Source: JAAYAY01 sp964429355
GTDB lineage: Bacteria > Planctomycetota > Planctomycetia > Pirellulales > Thermoguttaceae
Assembly: GCA_964429355.1 (NCBI GenBank)
Contig: CAYSCH010000153.1
Span: forward strand, 1 to 19,757
Direction: 5' to 3'
DNA length: 19,757 nt
Part shown: positions 7,424 through 14,448 of the stretch, in pieces
How the letters are laid out: each line of letters opens with the position of its first letter
How positions within the stretch are numbered: the first letter of the stretch is position 1
The notes under the pieces: generated by a model
Told to the model about the DNA's origin: nothing
What the model saw: only the letters and a program-made list of their open reading frames with translations
Databases searched by the model: none
Position numbers and translations under genes: made by a program

Positions 7424-7453
7424 TGCACCCGCTATTATAGGGAGGTCGGTGCA
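7424..7453. repeat. Inverted repeat with an AT-rich palindromic loop
   Basis: TGCACC (7424-7429) and GGTGCA (7448-7453) pair perfectly around 18 bases that contain CTATTATAG, itself a small palindrome and the most AT-rich patch of this gap. It could be a third hairpin or a regulator site just upstream of the candidate promoter. Confidence 0.35.
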
Positions 7454-7459
7454 TCGATC

Positions 7460-7488
7460 TTGACGCAACCTCCGAAAGTTCCTACCTT
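7460..7488 (+). promoter_or_regulatory. Possible sigma70-like promoter of the aminotransferase gene
   Basis: TTGACG (7460-7465) is a good -35. It is followed after 17 bases by TACCTT (7483-7488), a poor -10. It lies about 120 bases before the ATG at 7607. The call is tentative because of the weak -10. Confidence 0.25.
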
Positions 7489-7606
7489 TGCGCCGGTCAT
7501 CGTCTTTTGGTATTGTCGGGGCGTCCGCCCGGCCAGTGACCCAGCTCCTCGAATACCCGTCCGATCGCACCCGGGCGTTGTTTAAGACGAAACATATCTC
7601 TCCAGC

Positions 7607-8860
7607 ATGGAAGCTACGCACATGAACCGATCTGCCAACGATCAGGCCTCTCATACCCCTGCCGTCACCAGCGTTCCGCTCCTGGATCTCAAGCGACAGC
7701 ACGACTGCCTGCAGGCTGAATTTGTCCAGTCTCTGGCCAAGATTTGCCAGACAGGCTGGTTCTGCCTGGGGCCAGACGTCAAGCAGCTTGAGGAGAGCAT
7801 TGCCCGATACAGTGGTGTGAAGCACGCGATCGGTTGTGCCTCGGGGAGCGACGCCCTTCTTTTGGCAATGATGGCCCTCGACCTGGGGCCGGGGGATGAA
7901 GTCATCGTTCCCAGTTTCACCTTCTTTGCGACGGCCAGCGCCGTGGCACGGCTGGGTGCCACCCCCGTTTTTGCCGACATCGATCCAGTGACGTTCAACA
8001 TCGATCCGGCCGATGTTGAACGGAAGATTACGTCGAAGACGAAGGCGATTATCCCCGTTCATCTCTACGGCCAGTGTGCCGAGATGGACATTCTCATGCA
8101 TATCGCCGAGAAGGCCGGCATCGTGGTGGTCGAGGACGCCGCCCAGGCGATCGGCGCCGAGTTCGACGGCCGTCGCGCCGGCTCGATCGGCCACATCGGA
8201 TGCCTCAGCTTCTATCCGACGAAGAACCTGGGCGGGGCAGGCGATTCCGGCATGGTCACGTCGCACGACGATGCGTTGGCCGAGAAGATCCGCCTCCTCC
8301 GGGTCCACGGCATGGAGCCCCGCTACTATCACGGACTGATGGGGGTGAACAGCCGCATGGATGCCTTCCAGGCCGCCGTTCTCAATGTCAAATTTCCCCA
8401 TCTCGATCGCTGGACCCGCATGCGGACCCAGAACGCCCAACTCTACACCGATATGTTCGTCGAGGCGGGACTCGATCGCGCTCTTGGGCTCCCCCGAGCG
8501 CTACCCCACCGCCGACATGTCTGGAACCAGTACGTGGTCCGTGTGCCGGATGGTCGCCGCGATGACCTGCGGACCTTTTTGAACGAGGCGAAAATCGGCG
8601 CCGAAATCTACTATCCTCTTGGACTCCACGAGCAGAAGTGCTTCGCGTACTTGGGTTACTCTCGGGGCGACCTGCCGGAAACCGATCGAGCCACGGCCGA
8701 GGTCCTGGCACTGCCGATCTTTCCGGAGCTGACCGCGGCGGAGCAGGCGGCCGTCGTCGCCCGCGTTACGCAGTACTACGACGGTCCGGCCAAGGGGCAC
8801 AAGCTGGCCGGTCCGAACTACCTCAAACGGAAAAGTGGAGTTGCGAAAGAGGGGGCGTAG
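7607..8860 (+). CDS. DegT/DnrJ/EryC1/StrS family PLP-dependent sugar aminotransferase
   Basis: The 417-residue protein is a fold-type I aminotransferase of the nucleotide-sugar type, cytoplasmic. Key features are VPLLDLKRQ (23-31), the phosphate-binding CASGSDALLLA (78-88), PGDEVIVPSFTFFATASAV (95-113), the PLP-pyridine-binding EDAAQAIGA (176-184) and the Schiff-base lysine in SFYPTKNLGG, K206. HGMEPRYYH and NSRMDAFQAAVL (248-259) are typical of the family. The sequence is closest in style to enzymes that aminate 3-keto or 4-keto UDP/dTDP sugars for surface glycans, but no other sugar-nucleotide gene is in the window, so the substrate is unknown. The C-terminus carries a basic tail (PNYLKRKSG) beyond the usual family end. 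An in-frame ATG at 7622, with GGAAG eight bases upstream, is an equally possible start. A hairpin lies just downstream. Confidence 0.93.
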   Translation: MEATHMNRSANDQASHTPAVTSVPLLDLKRQHDCLQAEFVQSLAKICQTGWFCLGPDVKQLEESIARYSGVKHAIGCASGSDALLLAMMALDLGPGDEVIVPSFTFFATASAVARLGATPVFADIDPVTFNIDPADVERKITSKTKAIIPVHLYGQCAEMDILMHIAEKAGIVVVEDAAQAIGAEFDGRRAGSIGHIGCLSFYPTKNLGGAGDSGMVTSHDDALAEKIRLLRVHGMEPRYYHGLMGVNSRMDAFQAAVLNVKFPHLDRWTRMRTQNAQLYTDMFVEAGLDRALGLPRALPHRRHVWNQYVVRVPDGRRDDLRTFLNEAKIGAEIYYPLGLHEQKCFAYLGYSRGDLPETDRATAEVLALPIFPELTAAEQAAVVARVTQYYDGPAKGHKLAGPNYLKRKSGVAKEGA

Positions 8861-8866
8861 AATCGC

Positions 8867-8897
8867 ACGGCAGGTGCGTCAAAGCACACTCTGCCGT
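8867..8897. terminator. Hairpin between convergent stops, probable bidirectional terminator
   Basis: ACGGCAG (8867-8873) pairs with CTGCCGT (8891-8897), and inside it GTGC (8874-8877) pairs with GCAC (8884-8887), leaving a three-base bulge and a six-base loop. It fills most of the 40-bp gap between the stop of the aminotransferase and the stop of the opposing glycoside hydrolase. T tracts are lacking on both sides, so termination strength is uncertain. Confidence 0.5.
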
Positions 8898-8900
8898 CGA

Positions 8901-11069
8901 TCACAGCGTCTTGTGCCGCGTAATCTGGCAGGCGATGTCGTGGGCGAAGGTCGGCACAGCCAGCTCCAGATCGTCGTTTGATAAGGCCACAGCCTGGCTG
9001 TCGACGATCGCGCCGGTCCACGTGTCCCACCACTGGACCGTGTAGTCTCCCGGTGCGAGTCCTGTGACGTGCAGCCTGGCGCTGGTCACCTTCGATTCGG
9101 CCGACCGGCCTCTCCGTTCCCAGGAATTCTCCGAGTCGTAGAGCCAATAGTAGCCGCAGTCGGTGCCCTTGAGCCCGACCACTACGATCTTCTGGGAGCC
9201 GGTCACCTCCGCCTGGTCCGGTTCGAGGCGGGCGGAAACGAAGGGGACCGTCTTCAGATAGTGGGCCAGGGGCCGGTAGTGATGGTAGGCGTCGACGTGA
9301 TCGAGCTGTTCCCACCACCACAACATAGCCGTGCCCGACAGGCCCGACAGCGACGAGGCCCACAGTGCGTTGTGGAAGTGCTCGAGACGCTGGTCTTCCT
9401 TCATTCGGGAACTCAACCCCCACTTCTCATCGGCCAGGCCAAACTCGGCCAGGAGCATCGGTCGATTGAGTGCATGTTCTCGGAGATCCCGAGCCTGGTC
9501 GAGCACCGCGGCCACAACGTCGGGAGTCTTTTCAAGCGTGCTGGGGCGAAGGTAGTGATGGGCCTCGGCGATGTCGAGCTGCGGGTGGCGCCAGTCCTGG
9601 TGCGAAACCGACCACGTGCTCGTGGTCCGGGGATGGCCGTGGGGATCGATTCGGTCGAGGTACTCACCCAGTTCCGCGTAGAACCGGTCTGTCGGCCGGC
9701 CAGGGTCCATCTCGTTGAAGTACTCCCAGGCGGCAACGCTCGTCGAGTATCCCCACCGCGCAACGAAGTAACGCATCAGGCCCTGGGCGTCGCGAATCGC
9801 CCTGGCGTATTCCCGGCTGTTCGGATCTTGGAGGGCGTCCATATACAGGTCGCGCATCGTTACACAGAGTTGGAGATACACACCGTTGTCACGGGCGGAC
9901 TCGACGAGCTCATCGAGCAGGAAGGAGTCGATCGGGTGGTAGACACCGCGGCCCGGCCGGCCAGGATCTGCGTCGGCAAGCAGTTCCGGGCCTCCGGCCG
10001 TCTCGCGCAGGGAGAGGTCGCTCAGCCAGGCCACGCCGTCGCTGGTCCGCGCGAGCGTAATCTGATGGAGGAAATACTCATTCGTACCGGAGCGGAATGC
10101 ATGCTCGAATCCCTGTTCACCTCCGTCACCCGACCGGGCAACCACAAGATCCTCTCCACTGCGGCCCACGGCAAGCCGGAATTCGGCCTCGCCCTCAAAC
10201 AGAACCTGGCCCGTGAGCAGGTACTCGGTATCGGGGCGAACGGGAATGGCATCGTAGGGAGCCGCCGTGACGTGATCCCCAGTCGGGCCGCCGATGCGTA
10301 GGGCTTTCTTCCCTTCGTGGCCGGGCAGGTCGCCGATCGGTGGCTTTCCCGTCCAGGATCGTCCCCAAGCGCTGCGTGGCGATTCGATGGCCAGGGCCCA
10401 ATCCTGACAACCGGTCCAGATGCGAACGAAGTTGGCCCCGTTTTCGGCCAGTTTTGCGAACACTTCCCGAGTGCGGGCAGGTGTCATGGACTGACCTGTT
10501 CCGATGAACGCCAGATTCTGCCCGACGGCAAAAAAGGGGGCTCCGTTGTCAAAGGCCAGGTACCGCGGCTCGTCCGAACTGATGCGCACGAATCCGGGGT
10601 TCCCTGAGTCGGTCGATTCGAACGTTACGCAATTGGACGAGACGGTTCCCCGGCCATCGGTCAAACGGGCAGTGGCATGGTACGCTCCCCGTTCGGCCGG
10701 CGCGAATCTCGCCATCCAGAAGGGCTTGCCGGTCGGATAGATCCAGTCACGAGGCCCGCGGGACTGACCGATCTCGCACTGCTCACAAGGCTGGAAGAAG
10801 AAGGCGGGCACCTCGATGGTTCTGCTCGATGGGGCCTCGATGACCAGGGTCAGGTCGACCTCGGACGGATCGAAGGGATGCGCGTACTGGCGATCCAGTT
10901 CGATGCAGAACTCGGCCTTGCCGTAGCGCTCGATCGGACGCGGCGGTGCTATCAGGGTCAACAACTCATCGGCCGGACAAACTGAAGAAACGAGCACCAG
11001 AAGAACGCCCCATAACGGCAGAATACTTGCCGTTCTTGAATTCCGCAGGGATCGATACTTCATCTTCAT
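8901..11069 (-). CDS. Secreted GH-A clan glycoside hydrolase (DUF5060 N-domain, GH5-like barrel with inserted carbohydrate-binding-like module)
   Basis: Residue numbers here count from a possible GTG at 11084; I prefer the ATG at 11069 (residue 6 of that frame), and the ATG at 11063 is also possible. Neither has a clear ribosome site. A signal peptide covers about 8-38. Residues 40-160 form an Ig-like DUF5060-type domain (PFDPSEVDLTLVIEAP, FWMARFAPAERGAYH). The barrel starts near 163 (GFVRIS, FFAVGQNLAF, NGANFVRIWTGCQDWA). Residues about 255-375 interrupt it with a beta-sandwich that looks like a carbohydrate-binding module (KALRIGG, TEYLLTGQVLFEG, FLHQITL, VAWLSDLSLRE). The barrel then resumes at GVYHPIDSFLLDELVESAR. 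The acid/base is E458 in WEYFNEMD and the nucleophile E547 in MLLAEFGL, both typical of clan GH-A. Residues 620-727 form a C-terminal beta domain. It likely hydrolyses a beta-linked polysaccharide outside the cytoplasm; the substrate is unknown. Confidence 0.9.
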   Translation of the reverse strand: MKMKYRSLRNSRTASILPLWGVLLVLVSSVCPADELLTLIAPPRPIERYGKAEFCIELDRQYAHPFDPSEVDLTLVIEAPSSRTIEVPAFFFQPCEQCEIGQSRGPRDWIYPTGKPFWMARFAPAERGAYHATARLTDGRGTVSSNCVTFESTDSGNPGFVRISSDEPRYLAFDNGAPFFAVGQNLAFIGTGQSMTPARTREVFAKLAENGANFVRIWTGCQDWALAIESPRSAWGRSWTGKPPIGDLPGHEGKKALRIGGPTGDHVTAAPYDAIPVRPDTEYLLTGQVLFEGEAEFRLAVGRSGEDLVVARSGDGGEQGFEHAFRSGTNEYFLHQITLARTSDGVAWLSDLSLRETAGGPELLADADPGRPGRGVYHPIDSFLLDELVESARDNGVYLQLCVTMRDLYMDALQDPNSREYARAIRDAQGLMRYFVARWGYSTSVAAWEYFNEMDPGRPTDRFYAELGEYLDRIDPHGHPRTTSTWSVSHQDWRHPQLDIAEAHHYLRPSTLEKTPDVVAAVLDQARDLREHALNRPMLLAEFGLADEKWGLSSRMKEDQRLEHFHNALWASSLSGLSGTAMLWWWEQLDHVDAYHHYRPLAHYLKTVPFVSARLEPDQAEVTGSQKIVVVGLKGTDCGYYWLYDSENSWERRGRSAESKVTSARLHVTGLAPGDYTVQWWDTWTGAIVDSQAVALSNDDLELAVPTFAHDIACQITRHKTL

Positions 11070-11134
11070 AGGAAACACCGTCACGGAAGATGGTCGTCTT
11101 TTCGTCGCAAGCCGGTGCGCCTATCCAGCATAGT

Positions 11135-11149
11135 GAATCGCGACGATTC
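11135..11149. promoter_or_regulatory. Perfect 15-bp palindrome in the divergent promoter region (operator candidate)
   Basis: GAATCG and CGATTC flank a three-base centre. On the minus strand the palindrome ends just before TATGCT, a plausible -10 for the glycoside hydrolase. Its position between two divergent genes with related roles makes it a candidate shared operator. This is an inference from position and symmetry only. Confidence 0.35.
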
Positions 11150-11189
11150 TTCCCAGCCTGGGACCCGATCGCTTGCATCTGACCCCTGT

Positions 11190-11204
11190 GACAGCAATAC
11201 TGTC
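11190..11204. promoter_or_regulatory. Second palindrome and possible esterase promoter in the divergent region
   Basis: GACAG and CTGTC flank CAATA. The site overlaps a possible plus-strand promoter, TTGCAT (11173-11178) then 17 bases then AATACT (11196-11201), upstream of the esterase. Both hexamers are imperfect. If real, a regulator bound here would cover the -10. Confidence 0.3.
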
Positions 11205-11254
11205 GTGGCAGTTCAGACCAACCGTGAGATCTTGTTCATTTCCGGAGCCCATCG

Positions 11255-12394
11255 ATGTCAACCCCGCGCCGCGCCGTGTTGTGGTTCCCCGTTCCGATTC
11301 TGACGAGCCTTTTGGTGGCATGGTTCGCTGGAGCGACTCAGGCTGCAGAGACCGCGGCAATCGTTCCCCAGATTGAGGAGGGGGTTGCCTGGTACGACGT
11401 AAACGCATGGGGGGTGGAAGGCAAGGGCTGGAGCGAGACGGCCAGCTACTACGATCGCCTGCCCGCCAAAGCGGAAGGTGTTGTATCCGGTCCCGTATGG
11501 AGCCTGAGCCGCCACTCGGCGGGAATGGCCACTCGACTGGAGACCGACGCCACCAAGATCCTCGTACGGTACCGGCTTCGTTCGGAGAACGTGGCCCTGC
11601 CGCACGTGCCCGCCACGGGGGTCAGCGGTGTGGACCTCTATGGCCAGAGCGAGGAGGGGCAGTGGCGCTGGATCGGTGTTTCCCGGCCCACGGCCCGGGA
11701 TGTGACCTCGACGCTGGCAGAAGACCTGCTGCCGGGCCGACGGGCGTACATGCTCTATCTTCCCCTTTACAACGGTGTGGAATCCCTCCAGGTCGGAGTG
11801 CCGGAGGGAGCAGCGTTTGAACCAATCGCACCTCGGACCGAGAAGCCGATTGTCTACTACGGCACTTCCATCTCCCATGGGGCGTGTGCTTCCCGGCCCG
11901 GGATGGCCTTTCCGGCGATTCTCGGCCGTTGGCTCGATCGCCCCGTGATCAATCTCGGGTTCTCGGGCAACGGCCGCATGGATGCCCAGGTCGCCGATCT
12001 GCTTTCGGAACTCGACGCGTCCGTTTTTGTGATCGACTGCCTGCCGAACATGGATGCGGAGGCCGTGACGGCCCGCACGGAGCCCCTGGTGGAACGGATC
12101 CGGAAGTCGCGGCCCGAAACACCGATCGTGCTGGTCGAAGACCGCACCTATGGCAACACTCCGTTCTTTCCGGCCAAACGCCGGCGGCACGACACGAGCC
12201 GGGCTGCGCTGCGAGGCGCTTACGAACGTCTCCTGGCCGCGGGCGTCAAGAACCTCTCCTACGTGGAGGGCGAGACCTTGCTGGGCGACGACCACGAAGC
12301 CACAACGGACGGTTCCCACCCTTCGGACCTTGGAATGATGCGGATGGCCGAGTCCCTGATGCCGACGCTCAAACCGCTGCTGAGCGATCGTTGA
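11255..12394 (+). CDS. Secreted SGNH/GDSL hydrolase with GxDLY N-terminal domain (carbohydrate esterase-like)
   Basis: The 379-residue protein has a signal peptide (residues 1-31, cleavage near TQAAE) and two domains. Residues about 45-185 form the beta-rich GxDLY domain, with VSGVDLYGQ (123-131) giving the family its name. Residues 197-379 are the SGNH catalytic domain of the Lipase_GDSL_3 type. Block I is YYGTSISHGACA with S205; block II is NLGFSGNGRMD (233-243); block III is IDCLPNMD with N265; block V is TDGSHPSDLG with D352 and H355. All catalytic residues are present. Relatives include acetyl-xylan or other carbohydrate esterases and planctomycete sulfatase-locus hydrolases. A GGAG nine bases before the ATG supports the start. 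Its divergent arrangement with the glycoside hydrolase suggests the two act on one acylated glycan, the esterase removing side groups; this is inferred. Confidence 0.92.
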   Translation: MSTPRRAVLWFPVPILTSLLVAWFAGATQAAETAAIVPQIEEGVAWYDVNAWGVEGKGWSETASYYDRLPAKAEGVVSGPVWSLSRHSAGMATRLETDATKILVRYRLRSENVALPHVPATGVSGVDLYGQSEEGQWRWIGVSRPTARDVTSTLAEDLLPGRRAYMLYLPLYNGVESLQVGVPEGAAFEPIAPRTEKPIVYYGTSISHGACASRPGMAFPAILGRWLDRPVINLGFSGNGRMDAQVADLLSELDASVFVIDCLPNMDAEAVTARTEPLVERIRKSRPETPIVLVEDRTYGNTPFFPAKRRRHDTSRAALRGAYERLLAAGVKNLSYVEGETLLGDDHEATTDGSHPSDLGMMRMAESLMPTLKPLLSDR

Positions 12395-12399
12395 GCGGG

Positions 12400-12414
12400 G
12401 GACGCGACACGTCC
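12400..12414. terminator. Short hairpin between convergent genes
   Basis: GGACG and CGTCC pair around CGACA inside the 30-bp gap between the esterase stop and the stop of the opposing regulator gene. The stem is short and there is no T tract, so it may only be a weak bidirectional terminator. Confidence 0.25.
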
Positions 12415-12424
12415 TGCGACGAGC

Positions 12425-14050
12425 TCAGAGGTGTCCGGTCCTGTTCTCCAGGGCCCAGAGCTGAAGGATACTTGCCCGGTCCGAAGTGTCTTGGTGATCG
12501 CGGGAATGAGCGAGCACGTCGTCGAGCAGTTCCTGCATCCGGGTCGCCGGACCGACGGCGATCGAGAGAGAATTGGTCTCGTTGGTAACGGTCTCTTCGA
12601 GTGCCACCGCCTGACGCTGCAATTCCTTGGCGGTCTTCATGAGATTCTGACGTCCCACCGGTAACCCGGGTTGGCTGGCCAAAAGGACCTCGGGATCCGA
12701 GATCCGACCGGACCTCACGACAAGATTCCGGAACCAGCGTAGCAAGGCCCCCCGGCTGATCGTGCCCACAGGATAGCCGTTGCGGACAATCACCACCCGC
12801 CGGAGGCTCACGCGGCAAAGGAATTCATAGACCTTGCGGATCGGCGCGTATTCGGCATACCAGATGACGTTGGGTTTCATCACCTCGCGAACGGGCATTC
12901 GCCAGCAATCCAGAGAAACCATGGCGGCGAGCAGATCCTTCTCGGAGAGCATTCCCGTCAGTTGGCCGCCTCGATCAACCACCGGAACGGAGTTGATGCG
13001 AGACCGGAGAAAGAACTCTGCGGCGTTGCCCACGGTCTGATCTTCGTGCAGGCAGGCGATCAAGGGCGTCATGACGTCGCCTGCCACTACACCCGCAAAC
13101 AGGTCCTGCGTCTGCTGGCCGTCCTGAAGATCGCTCTTCCCGGCGTCGCACATGGAGTTGAACTGCACGACGCGGTCGCGTCCGCTCTGTTTGGCACAGA
13201 CCAGGGCCTGATCGGCACGATCGATCAAATCGTGGGGTGTCGACGTTTCGTCACAACGCTCGGCGATTCCGAAGCTGCAGGTGACCCGCAGATAATCACC
13301 GTCGAGCGGCACGCGGAGTGAAGCGATGCTGGCTCGGGTCCGTTCCGCCCAGATGGCCGCTTCGCACTCCGAGGTTTCGGGAAGAAGAATACAGAACTCT
13401 TCCCCTCCGTACCGCGCTACGGTGTCGGCGGCTCGGCAATTTGACTCCAGGAGTTCTCCGGTCAATTGGATGATCTGGTCGCCGAATTGGTGGCCGTGGT
13501 TATCGTTGATCCTCTTGAAGAAGTCGATGTCGAGCATGACGCACGACATGGGGAGATGGTGGCGACTGGCACGATCCCACTCCTTGTCGAATATGTCGTG
13601 GAAACTCCGGCGCGTACGCAGGCCGGTCAGTTCGTCCGTGCGTGCCATCTGGTTCAAACGGCGTTCGAGAATCACGATCCTCTCGCCTGCTCGCAGCCTG
13701 GCCAGAAGCTCCTGGCGATTGATCGGCTTGCTGAGAAACTCGTCGGCGCCGACATCCAGACCCCTGACCCGCTCATTCTGGTCGGACCGAACCGTCAAGA
13801 ACAGGATATAGATGTAGTTGGGCAGACGCAGGCCGCGAACCCGCTCGCAAAGCTCCATGCCGTCCATCTGGGGCATATTCCAGTCGGTAATCAGCATGTC
13901 GGGACACGACGCCTCGATGGCGGCCAGGGCTTCGACACCGTTTCCGGCCTGGTCCACCGGGTAACCGTCGCACTGGAGCCATTTCGTCACGAGCCGGCGC
14001 ATAGCCGGATCGTCGTCGACAACGAGGACTTTGGGTCGCGCCAGTTTCAT
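12425..14050 (-). CDS. Response regulator with diguanylate cyclase and tandem CBS domains
   Basis: I start at the ATG at 14050 because MKLARPKVLVVDDD is the usual beginning of a receiver domain; the frame remains open upstream to 14176 without similarity. The 541-residue cytoplasmic protein has a CheY-like receiver (5-125: acidic D12-D14, phosphoacceptor D56 in LITDWNMPQMDG, T86, K108), then a GGDEF domain (137-297) with LDIDFFKRINDNHGH, the active-site GGEEF (215-219) and an I-site RAAD (206-209) exactly five residues before it, so both c-di-GMP synthesis and product inhibition are expected. Two CBS motifs follow (about 325-440: VMTPLIACLHEDQTVG, RINSVPVVD, VREVMKPNV, RRVVIVRNGYPVGTISRG). 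The last 75 residues are helical. It should couple phosphorylation, and probably nucleotide binding by the CBS pair, to c-di-GMP. No cognate histidine kinase is adjacent. Convergent with the esterase gene. Confidence 0.93.
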   Translation of the reverse strand: MKLARPKVLVVDDDPAMRRLVTKWLQCDGYPVDQAGNGVEALAAIEASCPDMLITDWNMPQMDGMELCERVRGLRLPNYIYILFLTVRSDQNERVRGLDVGADEFLSKPINRQELLARLRAGERIVILERRLNQMARTDELTGLRTRRSFHDIFDKEWDRASRHHLPMSCVMLDIDFFKRINDNHGHQFGDQIIQLTGELLESNCRAADTVARYGGEEFCILLPETSECEAAIWAERTRASIASLRVPLDGDYLRVTCSFGIAERCDETSTPHDLIDRADQALVCAKQSGRDRVVQFNSMCDAGKSDLQDGQQTQDLFAGVVAGDVMTPLIACLHEDQTVGNAAEFFLRSRINSVPVVDRGGQLTGMLSEKDLLAAMVSLDCWRMPVREVMKPNVIWYAEYAPIRKVYEFLCRVSLRRVVIVRNGYPVGTISRGALLRWFRNLVVRSGRISDPEVLLASQPGLPVGRQNLMKTAKELQRQAVALEETVTNETNSLSIAVGPATRMQELLDDVLAHSRDHQDTSDRASILQLWALENRTGHL

Positions 14051-14433
14051 CGCGGGGTGTTTTCCTGCCCGGAATTCCTGCAAGCTACCGTCGGCGAATA
14101 GCCATGGAGTTTTGCCGGAGTCTGTACACTTCTCGTAGCCGTCTCCACAGCGGCCGCCTTTCACATCGCAAACCATGGTCGTTGCGGAGAGACTTATCCA
14201 AAGCTACGTTGCGTCAGCTTGCGACTGCAGCCTCCGCGGCCAACTCGCGGAAATGTTGCGCCACGGCCGTCCGTACAGTCGGAATCGTCCACACAACCGG
14301 AACTCGTCGATGCCCCGATCGTCCATTCAGGCTGGGGGCATATTGGGCAAAAAAAACATCTTGCCGGAGTGCATTGCCCACATGAAACGCACGCGGGGAG
14401 CACATGTTCCGGCAAAACCGGCCTACCCCCCGA
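14051..14433. other. 383-bp gap upstream of the diguanylate cyclase gene
   Basis: No gene is supported. It should contain the promoter of the response regulator gene, but I see no convincing -35/-10 pair on the minus strand. It contains an eight-T run on the minus strand (complement of 14349-14356) without a good preceding stem. Base composition is slightly lower in GC than in the neighbouring genes. A Cys-rich frame (14194-14433, minus) continues in frame after the stop of the LysM gene and is discussed separately. Confidence 0.4.
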
Positions 14434-14448
14434 TCACGGATTCGGGGG
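14427..14448 (-). terminator. Hairpin over the stop codon of the LysM gene
   Basis: CCCCCGA (14427-14433) pairs with TCGGGGG (14442-14448) around eight bases that include the TGA stop of the LysM gene. On the minus strand it is followed by a second short CCGG/CCGG stem with a TTTTG loop. A terminator or mRNA 3' barrier is plausible; there is no long T tract directly after. Confidence 0.35.

Larger units (their letters stand above)
7304..7606. other. 303-bp intergenic region rich in inverted repeats, upstream of the aminotransferase
   Basis: No gene was recognised here. A long minus-strand open frame that covers this gap continues antisense through most of the aminotransferase gene and looks like a shadow. 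The region contains three consecutive perfect inverted repeats (7366-7381, 7401-7423, 7424-7453) and a weak promoter candidate (7460-7488), listed separately. Confidence 0.5.

Noticed and set aside
7292..8440. Minus-strand open frame of 382 codons
   Set aside because: Antisense to the aminotransferase with its intact PLP lysine motif; its extension into the 7304-7606 gap carries no domain.
14051..14176. Upstream extension of the response regulator to 14176
   Set aside because: The extra 42 residues precede the conserved receiver start and show no similarity or signal; the ATG at 14050 matches family length.
14341..14372. Eight-base A run with flanking GGCAA/TTGCC pieces, considered as an intrinsic terminator
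   Set aside because: On the strand where the run reads as T, no GC-rich stem directly precedes it; the only pairing places the run in the loop.
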